Shown: positions 16,534 through 26,193, counted from the stretch's first letter. The stretch is DNA of 64,000 nucleotides from Bacillus badius NBRC 15713 (GCF_001591605.1 NZ_BCVF01000005.1:86798-150797), one strand, 5' to 3'. Numbers and translations are program-made. Notes: generated by a model from the letters alone, not told the origin.

Positions 16534-18802
16534 ATTCAGCAAGCAAATCAAGCGCATCTTTCGGACGGTCTTCTACGTCCGCTTTTCTCGTGCTTGCAGG
16601 ATAAGCTTGATTAACCATATCACCAAAGCCCTGCTCACGAAGAAGCTGGATGACTGCCGGAATTATCGGCCTCTCATTGTCAACAAGGTATTGGGTTTTT
16701 TGCTTGATCATGGCGTCAAAGGCTTTACTGCGCGGAATGCCTGTTTCCGCAAAGATGTTTTGACTTAATAACAGATCCATCAAGGTTAAATTTTCATAAT
16801 CGTTGCCTTTAAATACTTGATTGCCGTTATATTGGTACCATAAATCCCCATTCGGCCGTACCCAGTTTAAGTTCTCCACACCGGCCTTTAGCTGACGGGC
16901 AGTTGTCAAATAAGCAGCATTTTGCGTTTGCTTATAAGTCTCCAGCAAAAACCTCATTTCACCAAGGGTATGGTTCAAGGAAGCGTGAGTTCTTACTTTT
17001 GGTCCGCCTGCTTTATAATAATCAGCAATTAAATAACTGGATGCGGTGACTGGAATAATATTTCCAACCCCTTTTTGTGATACCAGAAAATCAGCGTAGC
17101 GCAGATTAGCGGCTTTCAAACTTGGAATATTTAATATCTCAGCTGTATTCTTTAAGAACAGAGCGGCATTTTCATTATGGCGTGTATCAATATAGGGTGC
17201 TGTCAGTCCATATTGGGATTTCAATCCGGAGCTTGTATACTCTGTTTCAAACATGGGATTTTGGCCGGCTGTCAGGCCTCCCTCCGAAAGCGTATCTAAA
17301 TCGGCCAGCGCATTCACAACAAGATCACGAAGATAACGTTCCTTGTTTTCCTTGTAGGCTGTTAGGTAAACGCCCCCTTGCAGGCGGCCTACATTGCGTC
17401 CATACCCCATTTGATGGGAAGGCTCAATCGACCATGGCAATTTAGTATAAGCTCCGTCCGCTGTCAGCCAGTTATTGATAGAAATATAATCAGTAATCGT
17501 GCGCTTAAACCAATCATCTCTGTGCGTAGCATGAGCAAAGAGCGGCTTTCCGGAGATCAGCATCCAGGATTCGGAAACTGCTTTTCCTCGTACATCCATA
17601 TCTATCCGGGCGGTCATTGTTTGCCTGTCTGGATCTTTTCCAACTTCATAGCTCTCTTTTTCTTCGAGCAGTTCACGGATAACGGACCGCTGTCCGTTAG
17701 GGTAATTCGTTTGCCGTTGAACAGAAAGATAGTTTTTGCCCAGCATCACTTCATTTTGAATAGCTGAACCCTTTTTTACAGATAAAATCCCGATCGGGTG
17801 AGAGGTTTTATCTACACCAAACACACCATGGTGCTGTTGGTTCACCGACCCGAAGGAGGAATATTTGGCTAACGAGTAGCTATCCGCCTGTTCAAACGGC
17901 AGAATGACAGAAGCGGAGTAAGCGTCCGTGCCGTCATGTACAAACTTTGTAAAAACAAATGTATCGCCATTGTCAAGCTTGCGCAGGGTGACTTGCAGGG
18001 AGCCAAGCGGATTGGATGCCTTCCCTACATGATAATAATAATGCACATCGGTCGAAAGAATATGAGCGTCCGTTTTCTTTTTGTTGTACGTCAGCGGCAC
18101 GCCTTTCGTATTCATGCGCACCTTTACAGACTGCTGATCGGCAATCGGAATTTCTGCCTCCTGGCTGTCTGTTTGCCCGGGCTCATTCTCGCTATCGACC
18201 ATGCCGAGCTTTTCCAGCATTCGATAGATGAATACAGCCGCTTCTCCCCGTGTAGCTATTTTTTGCGGTTCAAATTTATTATCGGCCGTTCCTTTGATCA
18301 AGCCGTAATAACTCATTCTTTCCACAGACAGGTAGGCGTATTTCCCAATTTTTGAGGCATCCGCATAGGTGAGCGGCTGCCTCTTTGTGTAGTCTCCCTT
18401 TAACTGCATTGCCCGGTCAAGCATAGCAGCCACGTCTGACCGCGTGACTGGCGCATCGGCAAGAGCCAATCCTTTATCATTTCCAGTAATCAGTCCAGCC
18501 TTTTTAGCCGCTGCTATTTCCTTATACAGACGGCTGCTGGCCGGAACATCCGGAAATGCTGAGTCACCGGCCGGCAACTCCAGCGAACGAACCAGATAAG
18601 CAACAAATTGGCCACGGGTCACCTGAGTATACGGCCGGAACGTTCCATCCTCGAAACCGCTAACAATTTCTTTGCTAGTGAGCCATTCAATTTCCTTCTT
18701 TGCCCAATGGTTCTCTATATCCTTCAAGGACTGGGCAGAAGCAGGGAAAGCAAAGGCCAATATAAAGAGCAAAGCCGCCAAACTCCCTACAATTTTTCGC
18801 AT
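16532..18802 (-). CDS. S-layer-homology surface protein with a large alpha-helical enzymatic-type domain
   Basis: A 756-residue exported protein. A Sec signal peptide (about 1-23, ending ASA) is followed by three SLH domains at about 26-66, 83-125 and 147-190 (FRPYTQVTRGQF, APVTRSDVAAML, QKIATRGEAAVF). These bind pyruvylated cell-wall polysaccharide. After a Glu-rich linker comes a beta-rich region (about 225-420). The C-terminal alpha-helical region (about 470-720) contains IDTRHNENAALFLKN and NGDLWYQYNG, reminiscent of glucuronyl C5-epimerase-like or six-hairpin carbohydrate domains. That link is a weak inference. It is a single-gene unit with a strong terminator. Confidence 0.85.
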   Translation of the reverse strand: MRKIVGSLAALLFILAFAFPASAQSLKDIENHWAKKEIEWLTSKEIVSGFEDGTFRPYTQVTRGQFVAYLVRSLELPAGDSAFPDVPASSRLYKEIAAAKKAGLITGNDKGLALADAPVTRSDVAAMLDRAMQLKGDYTKRQPLTYADASKIGKYAYLSVERMSYYGLIKGTADNKFEPQKIATRGEAAVFIYRMLEKLGMVDSENEPGQTDSQEAEIPIADQQSVKVRMNTKGVPLTYNKKKTDAHILSTDVHYYYHVGKASNPLGSLQVTLRKLDNGDTFVFTKFVHDGTDAYSASVILPFEQADSYSLAKYSSFGSVNQQHHGVFGVDKTSHPIGILSVKKGSAIQNEVMLGKNYLSVQRQTNYPNGQRSVIRELLEEKESYEVGKDPDRQTMTARIDMDVRGKAVSESWMLISGKPLFAHATHRDDWFKRTITDYISINNWLTADGAYTKLPWSIEPSHQMGYGRNVGRLQGGVYLTAYKENKERYLRDLVVNALADLDTLSEGGLTAGQNPMFETEYTSSGLKSQYGLTAPYIDTRHNENAALFLKNTAEILNIPSLKAANLRYADFLVSQKGVGNIIPVTASSYLIADYYKAGGPKVRTHASLNHTLGEMRFLLETYKQTQNAAYLTTARQLKAGVENLNWVRPNGDLWYQYNGNQVFKGNDYENLTLMDLLLSQNIFAETGIPRSKAFDAMIKQKTQYLVDNERPIIPAVIQLLREQGFGDMVNQAYPASTRKADVEDRPKDALDLLAE

Positions 18803-18965
18803 AATGATTCTCCTCTATTACTCTAGTTAAAATATTACAGAAAGATTATAACACAAGAGAAATTTTTACAGCTGACAATTTCAACAGCCGGCCTTGCTGC
18901 ACATTTGCTCATCAAAAAAGCCTCTCATTAAAGCGAAGCTTTTTGAAAGGCTCTCCTCTTCAAAA

Positions 18966-18981
18966 TGTTTCACGTGAAAAC
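18966..18981. promoter_or_regulatory. parS-like site
   Basis: TGTTTCACGTGAAAAC matches 14 of 16 bases of the Bacillus parS consensus TGTTNCACGTGAAACA. The palindromic core TTTCACGTGAAA (18968-18979) is intact and one extra A shifts the last CA. It lies just behind hutI. ParB/Spo0J binding is possible but untested. Confidence 0.45.
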
Positions 18982-18988
18982 ATTTGTC

Positions 18989-20293
18989 TTACTTTGTCAG
19001 CGCTTGCGTATTGGCAGGAGACAGCTGTTTGGCATGATTGACGACTTCCTTTCCCTTTTTCCAGACCGAGTGAACGTGATTCACACCAAATAAATATTGC
19101 AGTTCCTGATAGCTTCGTACATTCCATAAGACGATATCCGCCTGCTTGCCAGCCTCTAATGACCCAATTTGCATTTCGCGGTTTATCGCACAAGCAGCAT
19201 TATAGGTGGCGGCTGTTAGCGCTTCTGCCGGGGTCATTCTCATAGAAATACAGGCCAAATTCATTACGAGCGGCATCGAGGTAGTTGGCGAGGAGCCGGG
19301 ATTGCAATCGGTCGATATAGCTACCGGGACTCCGGCATCAATCATTTTTCTTCCTTTTGCCGCCTCTTCTCTTAAATATAGAGCGGTAGCTGGCAAAAGA
19401 CAGGCAATCGTTCCGGCTTTGGCCATCGCTTCGATGCCTTCGTCCGACACTTTAAGCAAGTGCTCCGCCGAGATAGCGCCTACTTTAGCTGCGAGCTCGG
19501 CACCGCCATACGGTTCAATTTCATCGGCATGTATTTTCGGGATTAATCCATATGTCTTTCCCGCTTGTAAAATCCGCTCTGACTGCTCAGGGGTAAATAC
19601 TCCTTTTTCGCAAAAGACATCATTGAACTCCGCCAGTCCTTCCTTCGCAATCACAGGCAGCATATCGGCAATTAGATGATCCACAAACTCATCTTCCCGT
19701 CCTTTGAATTCCGGCGGGACGGCATGAGCGCCCATAAATGTCGGCACCAGATCGATAGGGTGCCGCTGCTGCAATTGCTTCATGACCCGCAGCTGCTTTA
19801 CTTCCGTTTCTATATTCATGCCGTAACCGCTTTTTCCTTCTACTGCCGTCACTCCATGGGCTAAAAAAGAATCTAGACGGCGGGCGGTTTGCTCGATCAA
19901 TTCCGCTTCTGGCGCTTCCCGCGTCATGCGGGCAGTCGCGTGAATGCCGCCCCCCGCATTCATAATGTCCATGTAAGACGCGCCTTCAAGACGCATTTCA
20001 AATTCGCGTGCCCGGCTTCCCCCGTATACCACGTGGGTATGCGGATCAACTAGCCCCGGTGTCACTAAACGGCCGGAAGCATCAACAACCCCCGCTTCGC
20101 TTAATCGGTCTTTATAGCGTTTCTCTACTTCTGCCGTTGTCCCGGCCGCTTTGATTTTCCCGTCCTCTATCCATAAACTGCCGTCTTCAATTAAACCGAG
20201 CTCTGACATCGCTTCTTTCGAACGTGCCCCCTTGATATCAGAAGCGAGCGTTGCCAGTTGCGCAGCATGTTTAATCCAAATCGGTTTCGCCAT
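18989..20293 (-). CDS. hutI: Imidazolonepropionase
   Basis: A 434-residue amidohydrolase that opens imidazolone-5-propionate to N-formimino-L-glutamate, the third step of histidine degradation. Metal ligands are present: DPHTHVVYGG (the HxH pair), the later GAHAVP and IHADEIEP histidines, and the aspartate in ISTDCNPGS. The ATG overlaps the hutU stop by one base (TAATG), with GAGGAGGG upstream, so the two are translationally coupled. hutG, which usually follows, is absent; the next gene on this strand is the SLH protein. Confidence 0.95.
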   Translation of the reverse strand: MAKPIWIKHAAQLATLASDIKGARSKEAMSELGLIEDGSLWIEDGKIKAAGTTAEVEKRYKDRLSEAGVVDASGRLVTPGLVDPHTHVVYGGSRAREFEMRLEGASYMDIMNAGGGIHATARMTREAPEAELIEQTARRLDSFLAHGVTAVEGKSGYGMNIETEVKQLRVMKQLQQRHPIDLVPTFMGAHAVPPEFKGREDEFVDHLIADMLPVIAKEGLAEFNDVFCEKGVFTPEQSERILQAGKTYGLIPKIHADEIEPYGGAELAAKVGAISAEHLLKVSDEGIEAMAKAGTIACLLPATALYLREEAAKGRKMIDAGVPVAISTDCNPGSSPTTSMPLVMNLACISMRMTPAEALTAATYNAACAINREMQIGSLEAGKQADIVLWNVRSYQELQYLFGVNHVHSVWKKGKEVVNHAKQLSPANTQALTK

Positions 20294-21966
20294 TATTGGT
20301 TTCCCTCCTCAAGCATAGGCATCTTAATTCCTTTCTCACGGGCCGTCTTCTTAGCAAGCTCATAGCCGGCATCCGCATGGCGGACGACACCCATCCCCGG
20401 ATCAGTGGTCAATACGCGTGCTAGCCGTGCTTCTGCTGCTTTGGTTCCATCCGCCACAATGACGACTCCGGAATGCTGAGAATATCCCATGCCTACACCG
20501 CCTCCATGATGAAGCGAAACCCAGGTGGCTCCTCCAACGGCGTTGACCATCGCATTCAAAAGCGGCCAGTCCGATACAGTATCCGAGCCATCCTTCATCG
20601 CTTCCGTTTCGCGATTGGGAGAAGCCACTGAGCCGGAGTCCAAGTGGTCACGCCCAATAACAATCGGTGCTTTTAATTCTCCATTCGCTACCATGTCATT
20701 TAAAATTTTTCCGAAACGGGCTCGTTCCCCATAGCCGAGCCAGCATATCCGCGCAGGCAGCCCCTGAAACTCGATTTTCTTCTGTGCCATGCGAATCCAG
20801 TTGCATAAATGCTCGTTGCCGGCAAATTCACGCAGAATAGCCTCATCTGTTTTATAAATATCTTCTGGGTCACCTGATAAGGCTACCCAGCGGAAAGGTC
20901 CTTTTCCTTCACAGAACTGAGGACGGATATAAGCAGGCACAAAGCCGGGAAAGGCAAACGCCTTTTCTACTCCTTCATCCTTTGCCGCTTGACGGATATT
21001 GTTGCCGTAGTCAAACGTAACAGCCCCCTTTTCCATCATGGCAAGCATCGCTTTCACATGGACGGCCATCGAAGCTTTAGAAAGCTTCACATATTCTTCC
21101 GGGTCGGCCTGCCGAAGTTCAGCAGCTTCCTCTATCGACATATTCGAAGGAATGTAGCCGTTCAGCGGGTCATGGGCAGACGTTTGGTCTGTTAAGATAT
21201 CCGGGATAAATCCCCTGCCCAGCATCTCCGGCAGAAGAGCGGCGGCATTTCCCAGCAATCCAATGGATAATGGTTTCCCCATCCTTTTTGCCTCTTCTGC
21301 CAATTGAATGGCTTCGTCAAGAGAGTTTGTTTTCACGTCTGTGTAGCGGGTTTCAATCCGGCGGTCGATTCGCGTTTCATCGACATCCATGGCAATGCAC
21401 ACTCCGCCATTCATTGTTACGGCCAGCGGCTGCGCCCCTCCCATGCCGCCAAGGCCAGCGGTGACTGTCAGTGTCCCTTTGAGTGTACCGCTAAAATGCT
21501 GCTTCGCCAGCTCGGCAAATGTTTCGTATGTGCCTTGGACAATTCCTTGGGAGCCAATATAAATCCAGCTGCCTGCCGTCATTTGTCCGTACATCATCAG
21601 CCCTTTCCGATCAAGCTCATGAAAGGTCTCCCAATTGGCATAAGCGGGCACAATATTCGAATTGGCAATCAAGGCGCGCGGCGCATCCGGATGTGTTTTA
21701 AAAACGGCCACCGGCTTTCCGGATTGAATGAGCATCGTCTCATCCGATTCCAAGTGCTTTAATGTTTTCACAATCGCATCAAAGGCTTCCCAGTTGCGTG
21801 CGGCCTTTCCGATCCCTCCGTAAACGACAAGCTGTTCCGGATGCTCTGCTACATCAGGGTCGAGATTATTCATTAACATGCGCAGCAGCGCTTCTTGCTG
21901 CCAGCCCTTCGTATGCAAATCCGTTCCTCGATAGCGCTTGACTTTCTCATTCGACATTATGTTCAT
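20293..21966 (-). CDS. hutU: Urocanate hydratase
   Basis: A 557-residue enzyme that hydrates urocanate to imidazolonepropionate using NAD+ as an electrophile. The family hallmarks are present: [12 protein letters not shown] for NAD binding, [14 protein letters not shown], and [15 protein letters not shown] near the C-terminus. Length is typical. AAGGGGG lies 8 nt before the ATG. It heads the hutU-hutI unit, downstream of an AraC-type regulator gene and an AT-rich 215-bp gap, and about 6.4 kb from hutH. Confidence 0.96.
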   Translation of the reverse strand: MNIMSNEKVKRYRGTDLHTKGWQQEALLRMLMNNLDPDVAEHPEQLVVYGGIGKAARNWEAFDAIVKTLKHLESDETMLIQSGKPVAVFKTHPDAPRALIANSNIVPAYANWETFHELDRKGLMMYGQMTAGSWIYIGSQGIVQGTYETFAELAKQHFSGTLKGTLTVTAGLGGMGGAQPLAVTMNGGVCIAMDVDETRIDRRIETRYTDVKTNSLDEAIQLAEEAKRMGKPLSIGLLGNAAALLPEMLGRGFIPDILTDQTSAHDPLNGYIPSNMSIEEAAELRQADPEEYVKLSKASMAVHVKAMLAMMEKGAVTFDYGNNIRQAAKDEGVEKAFAFPGFVPAYIRPQFCEGKGPFRWVALSGDPEDIYKTDEAILREFAGNEHLCNWIRMAQKKIEFQGLPARICWLGYGERARFGKILNDMVANGELKAPIVIGRDHLDSGSVASPNRETEAMKDGSDTVSDWPLLNAMVNAVGGATWVSLHHGGGVGMGYSQHSGVVIVADGTKAAEARLARVLTTDPGMGVVRHADAGYELAKKTAREKGIKMPMLEEGNQ

Positions 21967-22002
21967 TTTCTCAGCCCCCTTTATTCGTTATATTTATTTT
22001 AT

Positions 22003-22016
22003 ATAGAAAATTCTAT
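22003..22016. promoter_or_regulatory. Short dyad before hutU
   Basis: ATAGAA-AA-TTCTAT lies 37 bp upstream of the hutU start in an AT-rich leader. It could be an operator, but AT-rich dyads arise easily by chance. Confidence 0.25.
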
Positions 22017-22122
22017 TATTTATTTATAATTTGATGATTATTTTATGCTTGGTTGAAAAGAAATTTATATTTCTCTCGTTTTTTACATTTTATTTCAGAA
22101 CTTTTCTTTTTTTAAAAATAAA

Positions 22123-22148
22123 AGCGATTCAGCAGACACTGAATCGCT
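22123..22148 (-). terminator. Intrinsic terminator of the AraC-type gene
   Basis: AGCGATTCAG (22123-22132) pairs with CTGAATCGCT (22139-22148). On the minus strand a T-rich stretch follows. Confidence 0.85.
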
Positions 22149-22180
22149 ACGCTTGTCCATTAAGACAGGGTTCCACTTTT

Positions 22181-23659
22181 CTATTTCTCATAAGACCCAT
22201 AGCCTGACCGATAAGCTGATGGCGTAATGGATTCATAGAGCTTAAATTTAGCATTGAAGTACGTCTGATGGCTATATCCTGTTAACTGGGCCACTTCCGC
22301 CAGTGTTAAATCCGTTTCTTTTAAGAGCCGTTTAGCTTCTCTTAAACGCACTTGGTGCAAAGTATCGCGGAACGTCTGGCCCGACTCGGCAGCAAAGCGG
22401 CGGCTAAGTGTGCTTTTATTGATGCCTAATGCTTCTGCGCATGCGGCTAAGCTCCAGCCTGCATCCCAATAGTTAGCTTCCATTAACTCTCTCGTCTTCT
22501 CTGCAAGCGAGCGCCTTCCTCCTTTTAATTTCCCGTGCTCCTGAAGAAGCAAGCGGTCAATGAAAGACAGGAAGGCTTCGATAATTTTATACATGACCGG
22601 CTCATGGATAATCTCTTGAAAGACAGTATGATAGCCGGCTTCCATAGAAGGGCTTTGGAGCTCATGGGACTTCATATGCCTGCGCACCTGCGCCAAAATA
22701 CTCGTCAAACGAATGCGGATCATTTCCGGATCAGGATAAGGCGGAGCAACTGTCAGAAAAGCACTCTCCATCCAGTCGCGAATCACTTTTGATTCTCCCT
22801 TTTCCATCATTTCAACCCACTGCCGCTGTTCCAGCGGGGTTAAGAACGGATCTATTTCCCGGGAATTAGTTGTTCCCTCTCCCTCTAAAATAACATCGTA
22901 GCCTTCAAAGAAAATCTGTCTCGTCAGCTCGCGTGTTTTCTGATAGACCGCCTTGAACGTTTCCCCAGAGGACGCGGCTTGAATAACTATAGCAAGCGGT
23001 TCTTCCGTGCTCTCCTTCCATTCAGCAAAGAAAGCTTGATACTCCTCTTTACAAACCGCTTCCTCCCCCACCTCCTGTACACACAAAATAAAGCCGGACA
23101 AGGCGAATACCTGATGCCCGCCGCTGAAGGGATGATTCCGAAGCTGCTCATACACGAGCGGCAGCTTCGCTTGCTGCGGTGTTAGAAAAGCGGACATCAT
23201 GATCGGTTGGGGAACTGGCCGATCCAATAAAAAAAGGGCGGGATAATCAACCAGGCTGCAGTCTTCCTTTGGGACGCCCGTCAAAGAGACCAGCTGGTTG
23301 CGCTGCTCATACCGCAGCTGCTGGATGCATTTAATCATGTCCAGCGGAGAGAAAGGGCGAAACAACACATCTTCTGCACGGTAACGCAGCGCCCGATAAG
23401 CGGTCTGGAAGATTCTCTCTGAGGAAATGCCGAGCCAGCGAACGCCTTTTTTTCTTAACGTTTCTCCAAGCTGCGACTGTTGATCGGTCCAGCTATCCAT
23501 ATTTAAAATAGCCAGAGCGGCAGGCTCTCTCTCTAAAGCCTCTTCAAACTCTTGAACTGTCTTCCATACAAGCAGCCGGACCCCGGTCAGATGAGACTCA
23601 ATCATCCAGCGGATGCCTTGCGCTTCTAATTCATCCTTTGCTACTAAATGAATATTCAT
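22181..23659 (-). CDS. AraC-family regulator with degenerate receiver domain
   Basis: A 492-residue protein. Residues 1-115 look like a response-regulator receiver, but the phospho-acceptor position in LAILNMDSW is Asn rather than Asp, so phosphorylation is unlikely. The middle (about 130-370) is unassigned and rich in charged helices. The C-terminal 105 residues are an AraC/XylS DNA-binding domain with two helix-turn-helix units (SLAACAEALGINKSTLSRRF, then LAEVAQLTGYSHQTYFNAKF). It lies directly upstream of hutU on the same strand but beyond a terminator. Control of hutUI is a reasonable guess from position only. Confidence 0.8.
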   Translation of the reverse strand: MNIHLVAKDELEAQGIRWMIESHLTGVRLLVWKTVQEFEEALEREPAALAILNMDSWTDQQSQLGETLRKKGVRWLGISSERIFQTAYRALRYRAEDVLFRPFSPLDMIKCIQQLRYEQRNQLVSLTGVPKEDCSLVDYPALFLLDRPVPQPIMMSAFLTPQQAKLPLVYEQLRNHPFSGGHQVFALSGFILCVQEVGEEAVCKEEYQAFFAEWKESTEEPLAIVIQAASSGETFKAVYQKTRELTRQIFFEGYDVILEGEGTTNSREIDPFLTPLEQRQWVEMMEKGESKVIRDWMESAFLTVAPPYPDPEMIRIRLTSILAQVRRHMKSHELQSPSMEAGYHTVFQEIIHEPVMYKIIEAFLSFIDRLLLQEHGKLKGGRRSLAEKTRELMEANYWDAGWSLAACAEALGINKSTLSRRFAAESGQTFRDTLHQVRLREAKRLLKETDLTLAEVAQLTGYSHQTYFNAKFKLYESITPSAYRSGYGSYEK

Positions 23660-23859
23660 GATCCGTTCCTCTCCATTTTTAACGTTTTTCCTCCATGTTC
23701 TGGAACCAGTGTCCGTTAAAAAGCAAAATAATCGGCTTTATCCCTAAAAATATTATATAACGGAAAAGTCACAACTTGTCTGCGAAGCTAGTGTTCTTTC
23801 TTTTATTCCGTTCAAATTCTTTGCATTTTTCTTTATAATCAGTTTATTGGTCTTTTATT

Positions 23860-23915
23860 CCTTGCAGCAAGGATTGCAGGGACAGCTTGGTTACCACCAG
23901 CAAGTTTTATATAAT
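23860..23915 (+). promoter_or_regulatory. Promoter and operator-like dyad of the mod operon
   Basis: -35 TTGGTT (23887-23892), 17-bp spacer, -10 TATAAT (23910-23915). Fifteen bases upstream of the -35 is the palindrome CCTTGCAGCAAGG (23860-23872), a candidate regulator site. I saw no recognisable Moco riboswitch. Confidence 0.6.
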
Positions 23916-23963
23916 GGGGGAAATGAGAAGATCGTTTCATCAAAAAAGAATGGAGGGTTTACA

Positions 23964-24761
23964 ATGTTTCAAAAAATATGGCTGCTGATCGCCGTCTGCT
24001 TGCTGCTCCTGGCGGCTCCTGGATGCTCCGGCAGCAAGCAAACAGCTGATGACTCGGCTGCTGCTCCAAAGGAACGAGCAGAATTATTCATTTCTGCCGC
24101 CGCCAGCTTAACAGATGCGCTGGAGCAGCTGAAAACCTCGTATGAAAGTCAACATCCGGAGGTGACGTTAACTTTTAATTTCGGCGGTTCCGGCAAACTA
24201 GCCCAGCAAATTCAGCAAGGGGCTCCGGCGGATGTTTTTTTATCGGCCAGCCAGCAGGACATGAATACTCTGCAGGAGAAAAAGCTCATCCAAACAGATT
24301 CCCGGCAGGAGTTTGCCAAAAACACGCTCGTTCTGATTGCGAACAAAGACGATTCCCCTGATATTTCTTCCTTTGAGAAAATCGATCCCAAGCAAATTAC
24401 ACACCTGGCTGTCGGAGAGCCGGAAAGTGTACCCGCTGGAAGGTATACAAAAGAAACACTTGAACACCTTCAGTTATGGGAACCGCTTCAAAGCAAGCTA
24501 GTGCTGGGCTCTGATGTGCGCCAGGTGCTGACCTATGTGGAGTCAAACAATGCCGATCTGGGGATCGTCTATTCGAGTGATGCCCAAATGTCAGATAAAG
24601 TAAAAGTAATCGCCGAAGCCAAGCCGGAATGGCATGAACCGATCGTGTACCCTGGAGCTGTCGTCGCCAGCTCTGAACATCCACAGGCAGCACAAGCCTT
24701 TTTAGACTATCTCACCAGCGAGCAGGGGAAGAAAATATTAAAAACCTATGGATTTAACTAA
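23964..24761 (+). CDS. modA: Molybdate-binding lipoprotein ModA
   Basis: A protein of about 265 residues that captures molybdate outside the membrane for the ModBC importer. A signal peptide ends in a lipobox-like LLAAPGC. The mature protein starts with the classic FISAAASLTDAL, and NFGGSGKLAQQIQQGAPADVFLSA (read in parts) forms the oxyanion pocket. The true start is the ATG at 23964 with TGGAGGG upstream; the longer open frame from 23847 is non-coding leader. First gene of modA-modB-modC and a downstream racemase-like gene. Confidence 0.93.
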   Translation: MFQKIWLLIAVCLLLLAAPGCSGSKQTADDSAAAPKERAELFISAAASLTDALEQLKTSYESQHPEVTLTFNFGGSGKLAQQIQQGAPADVFLSASQQDMNTLQEKKLIQTDSRQEFAKNTLVLIANKDDSPDISSFEKIDPKQITHLAVGEPESVPAGRYTKETLEHLQLWEPLQSKLVLGSDVRQVLTYVESNNADLGIVYSSDAQMSDKVKVIAEAKPEWHEPIVYPGAVVASSEHPQAAQAFLDYLTSEQGKKILKTYGFN

Positions 24762-24785
24762 CGTGGGGCAGGAAAGGAGCGCGCC

Positions 24786-25472
24786 ATGAGTACCTTGAGC
24801 TATACACCCTTGTTTTTATCATTAAAAGTGGCAGCCATCTCTACTTCCATTGTCTTTCTAGCCGGAGTGTTGTTCGCTTATCTTCTTGCCCGGCGGAATT
24901 TCTTTGGAAAGAGTTTTGTTGAATCGCTCTTTCTCCTTCCCCTCGTTCTGCCGCCAACAGTTGTCGGCTTTGGTTTGCTTGTTCTTTTTGGCAAAAACGG
25001 GCCGATCGGCAGCTGGCTTTTATCTTGGTTTGACGTCCAGGTTGTGTTTTCCTGGATCGGCGCGGTGATCGCTTCTGTTGTTGTTTCCTTCCCGCTGATG
25101 TACCAAAGCGCCGCCGCCTCTTTTGAAAGCCTCGATCCAAGGTTGGAAAATGCGGCCCGGACAATGGGCGCATCAGAATGGAAGGTATTTTGGACTGTTT
25201 CTTTTCCGCTGGCCTGGCCTGGGCTGCTCGCTGGCTTAGTGCTTTCTTTCGCCAGAGGACTGGGAGAATTCGGCGCTACTTTAATGCTGGCAGGCTATAT
25301 TCCGGGAAAAACCGATACAATTCCGATGGCTATCTATTTCGCTGTGGAAGCGGGTCATATGGAAAAAGCAACCTTTTGGGTCATCATGATTGTTGCGCTC
25401 GGTTTCAGCACGATCATGTGGCTGAATTGGTGGACAAAGCGCAATGTCCGCCGCTTTGCGAAAGAAACGTAG
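24786..25472 (+). CDS. modB: Molybdate ABC transporter permease ModB
   Basis: A 228-residue permease with about five to six membrane helices. The EAA loop that docks the ATPase reads EnaARTMGASEWKVFWTVSFP (residues around 130-150). LPLVLPPTVVGFGLL is the typical ModB/CysT segment. AAAGGAG precedes the ATG, 24 bp after modA. It forms the membrane channel for molybdate. Confidence 0.94.
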   Translation: MSTLSYTPLFLSLKVAAISTSIVFLAGVLFAYLLARRNFFGKSFVESLFLLPLVLPPTVVGFGLLVLFGKNGPIGSWLLSWFDVQVVFSWIGAVIASVVVSFPLMYQSAAASFESLDPRLENAARTMGASEWKVFWTVSFPLAWPGLLAGLVLSFARGLGEFGATLMLAGYIPGKTDTIPMAIYFAVEAGHMEKATFWVIMIVALGFSTIMWLNWWTKRNVRRFAKET

Positions 25473-25484
25473 GAGGAGAAGGAC

Positions 25485-26165
25485 ATGCTTGAAGTAAAAA
25501 TCAAGAAAAAGCTGGCCCATTTTTCCTTGAATATCCAATGGCAGATGGAGGAGGAGATTTTTGTGCTGTTCGGTCCGTCCGGGTCGGGAAAAACAACGAT
25601 ATTGAACATCCTTGCCGGGCTGGACTCGCCTGATTCGGGCTCCATTCACTTAAATAGCCGCGTCTTTTTTGATGAACAGCAGGGAAGCCTTCCTCCCCAG
25701 CAAAGGAAGGTCGGCTACCTTTTTCAGGACTATGCTCTGTTCCCGCATATGACTGTGGAAAAAAATATCCATTATGGCGTCCCCAAAAAAGCAGAGGGCC
25801 GCTCAGCCCTGCTCATTGAGCAGCTGCTGGATGTTCTTGGAATTAGCCACCTGCTCAACAAGTACCCCCATCAAATTTCTGGGGGAGAAAAACAAAGAGT
25901 CGCGCTTGCCCGTGCATTGGCTACCGAGCCTTCTATTTTGCTGCTGGATGAGCCGCTTTCTGCTTTAGACCAGGAAACACGGATCGAGTGCCAAAATGAG
26001 CTGCTGCGTCTTCATGATCTATGGCGAATTCCATTTGTGATCGTCACACATGATCGGGACGAAGCGGAAAAGCTTGGAGATACGATTCTCTTTCTCGAAA
26101 AAGGACAGGTTCTTCCCGCTGATCAAGAGCAGGTTAGGGACAGAGACGAAACCGTCCGTCTGTAA
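25485..26165 (+). CDS. modC: Molybdate ABC transporter ATP-binding protein ModC
   Basis: A 226-residue ATPase. Walker A is GPSGSGKTT, the Q-loop LFQDYALFPH, the signature ISGGEKQRVALARAL, Walker B ILLLDEPLSAL and the switch His lies in VTHD. It is shorter than typical ModC (about 350) and lacks the C-terminal MOP/TOBE molybdate-sensing domain, so transport is probably not feedback-gated by it. Twelve bases separate it from modB. Confidence 0.92.
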   Translation: MLEVKIKKKLAHFSLNIQWQMEEEIFVLFGPSGSGKTTILNILAGLDSPDSGSIHLNSRVFFDEQQGSLPPQQRKVGYLFQDYALFPHMTVEKNIHYGVPKKAEGRSALLIEQLLDVLGISHLLNKYPHQISGGEKQRVALARALATEPSILLLDEPLSALDQETRIECQNELLRLHDLWRIPFVIVTHDRDEAEKLGDTILFLEKGQVLPADQEQVRDRDETVRL

Positions 26166-26193
26166 AAATGAGTGTAGAATAGGAGTTTTCATC

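Noticed and set aside
22123..22148. Inverted repeat as an operator for hutU
   Set aside because: Its strong stem and T-rich tail on the minus strand directly behind the AraC-type gene mark it as a terminator.
23821..23960. Molybdenum-cofactor riboswitch before modA
   Set aside because: I could not draw the required conserved stems; a plain promoter with a short upstream palindrome explains the region.
23847..23963. Longer ModA with 39 extra residues
   Set aside because: It spans the promoter, and the signal peptide begins at 23964 where TGGAGGG is correctly placed.
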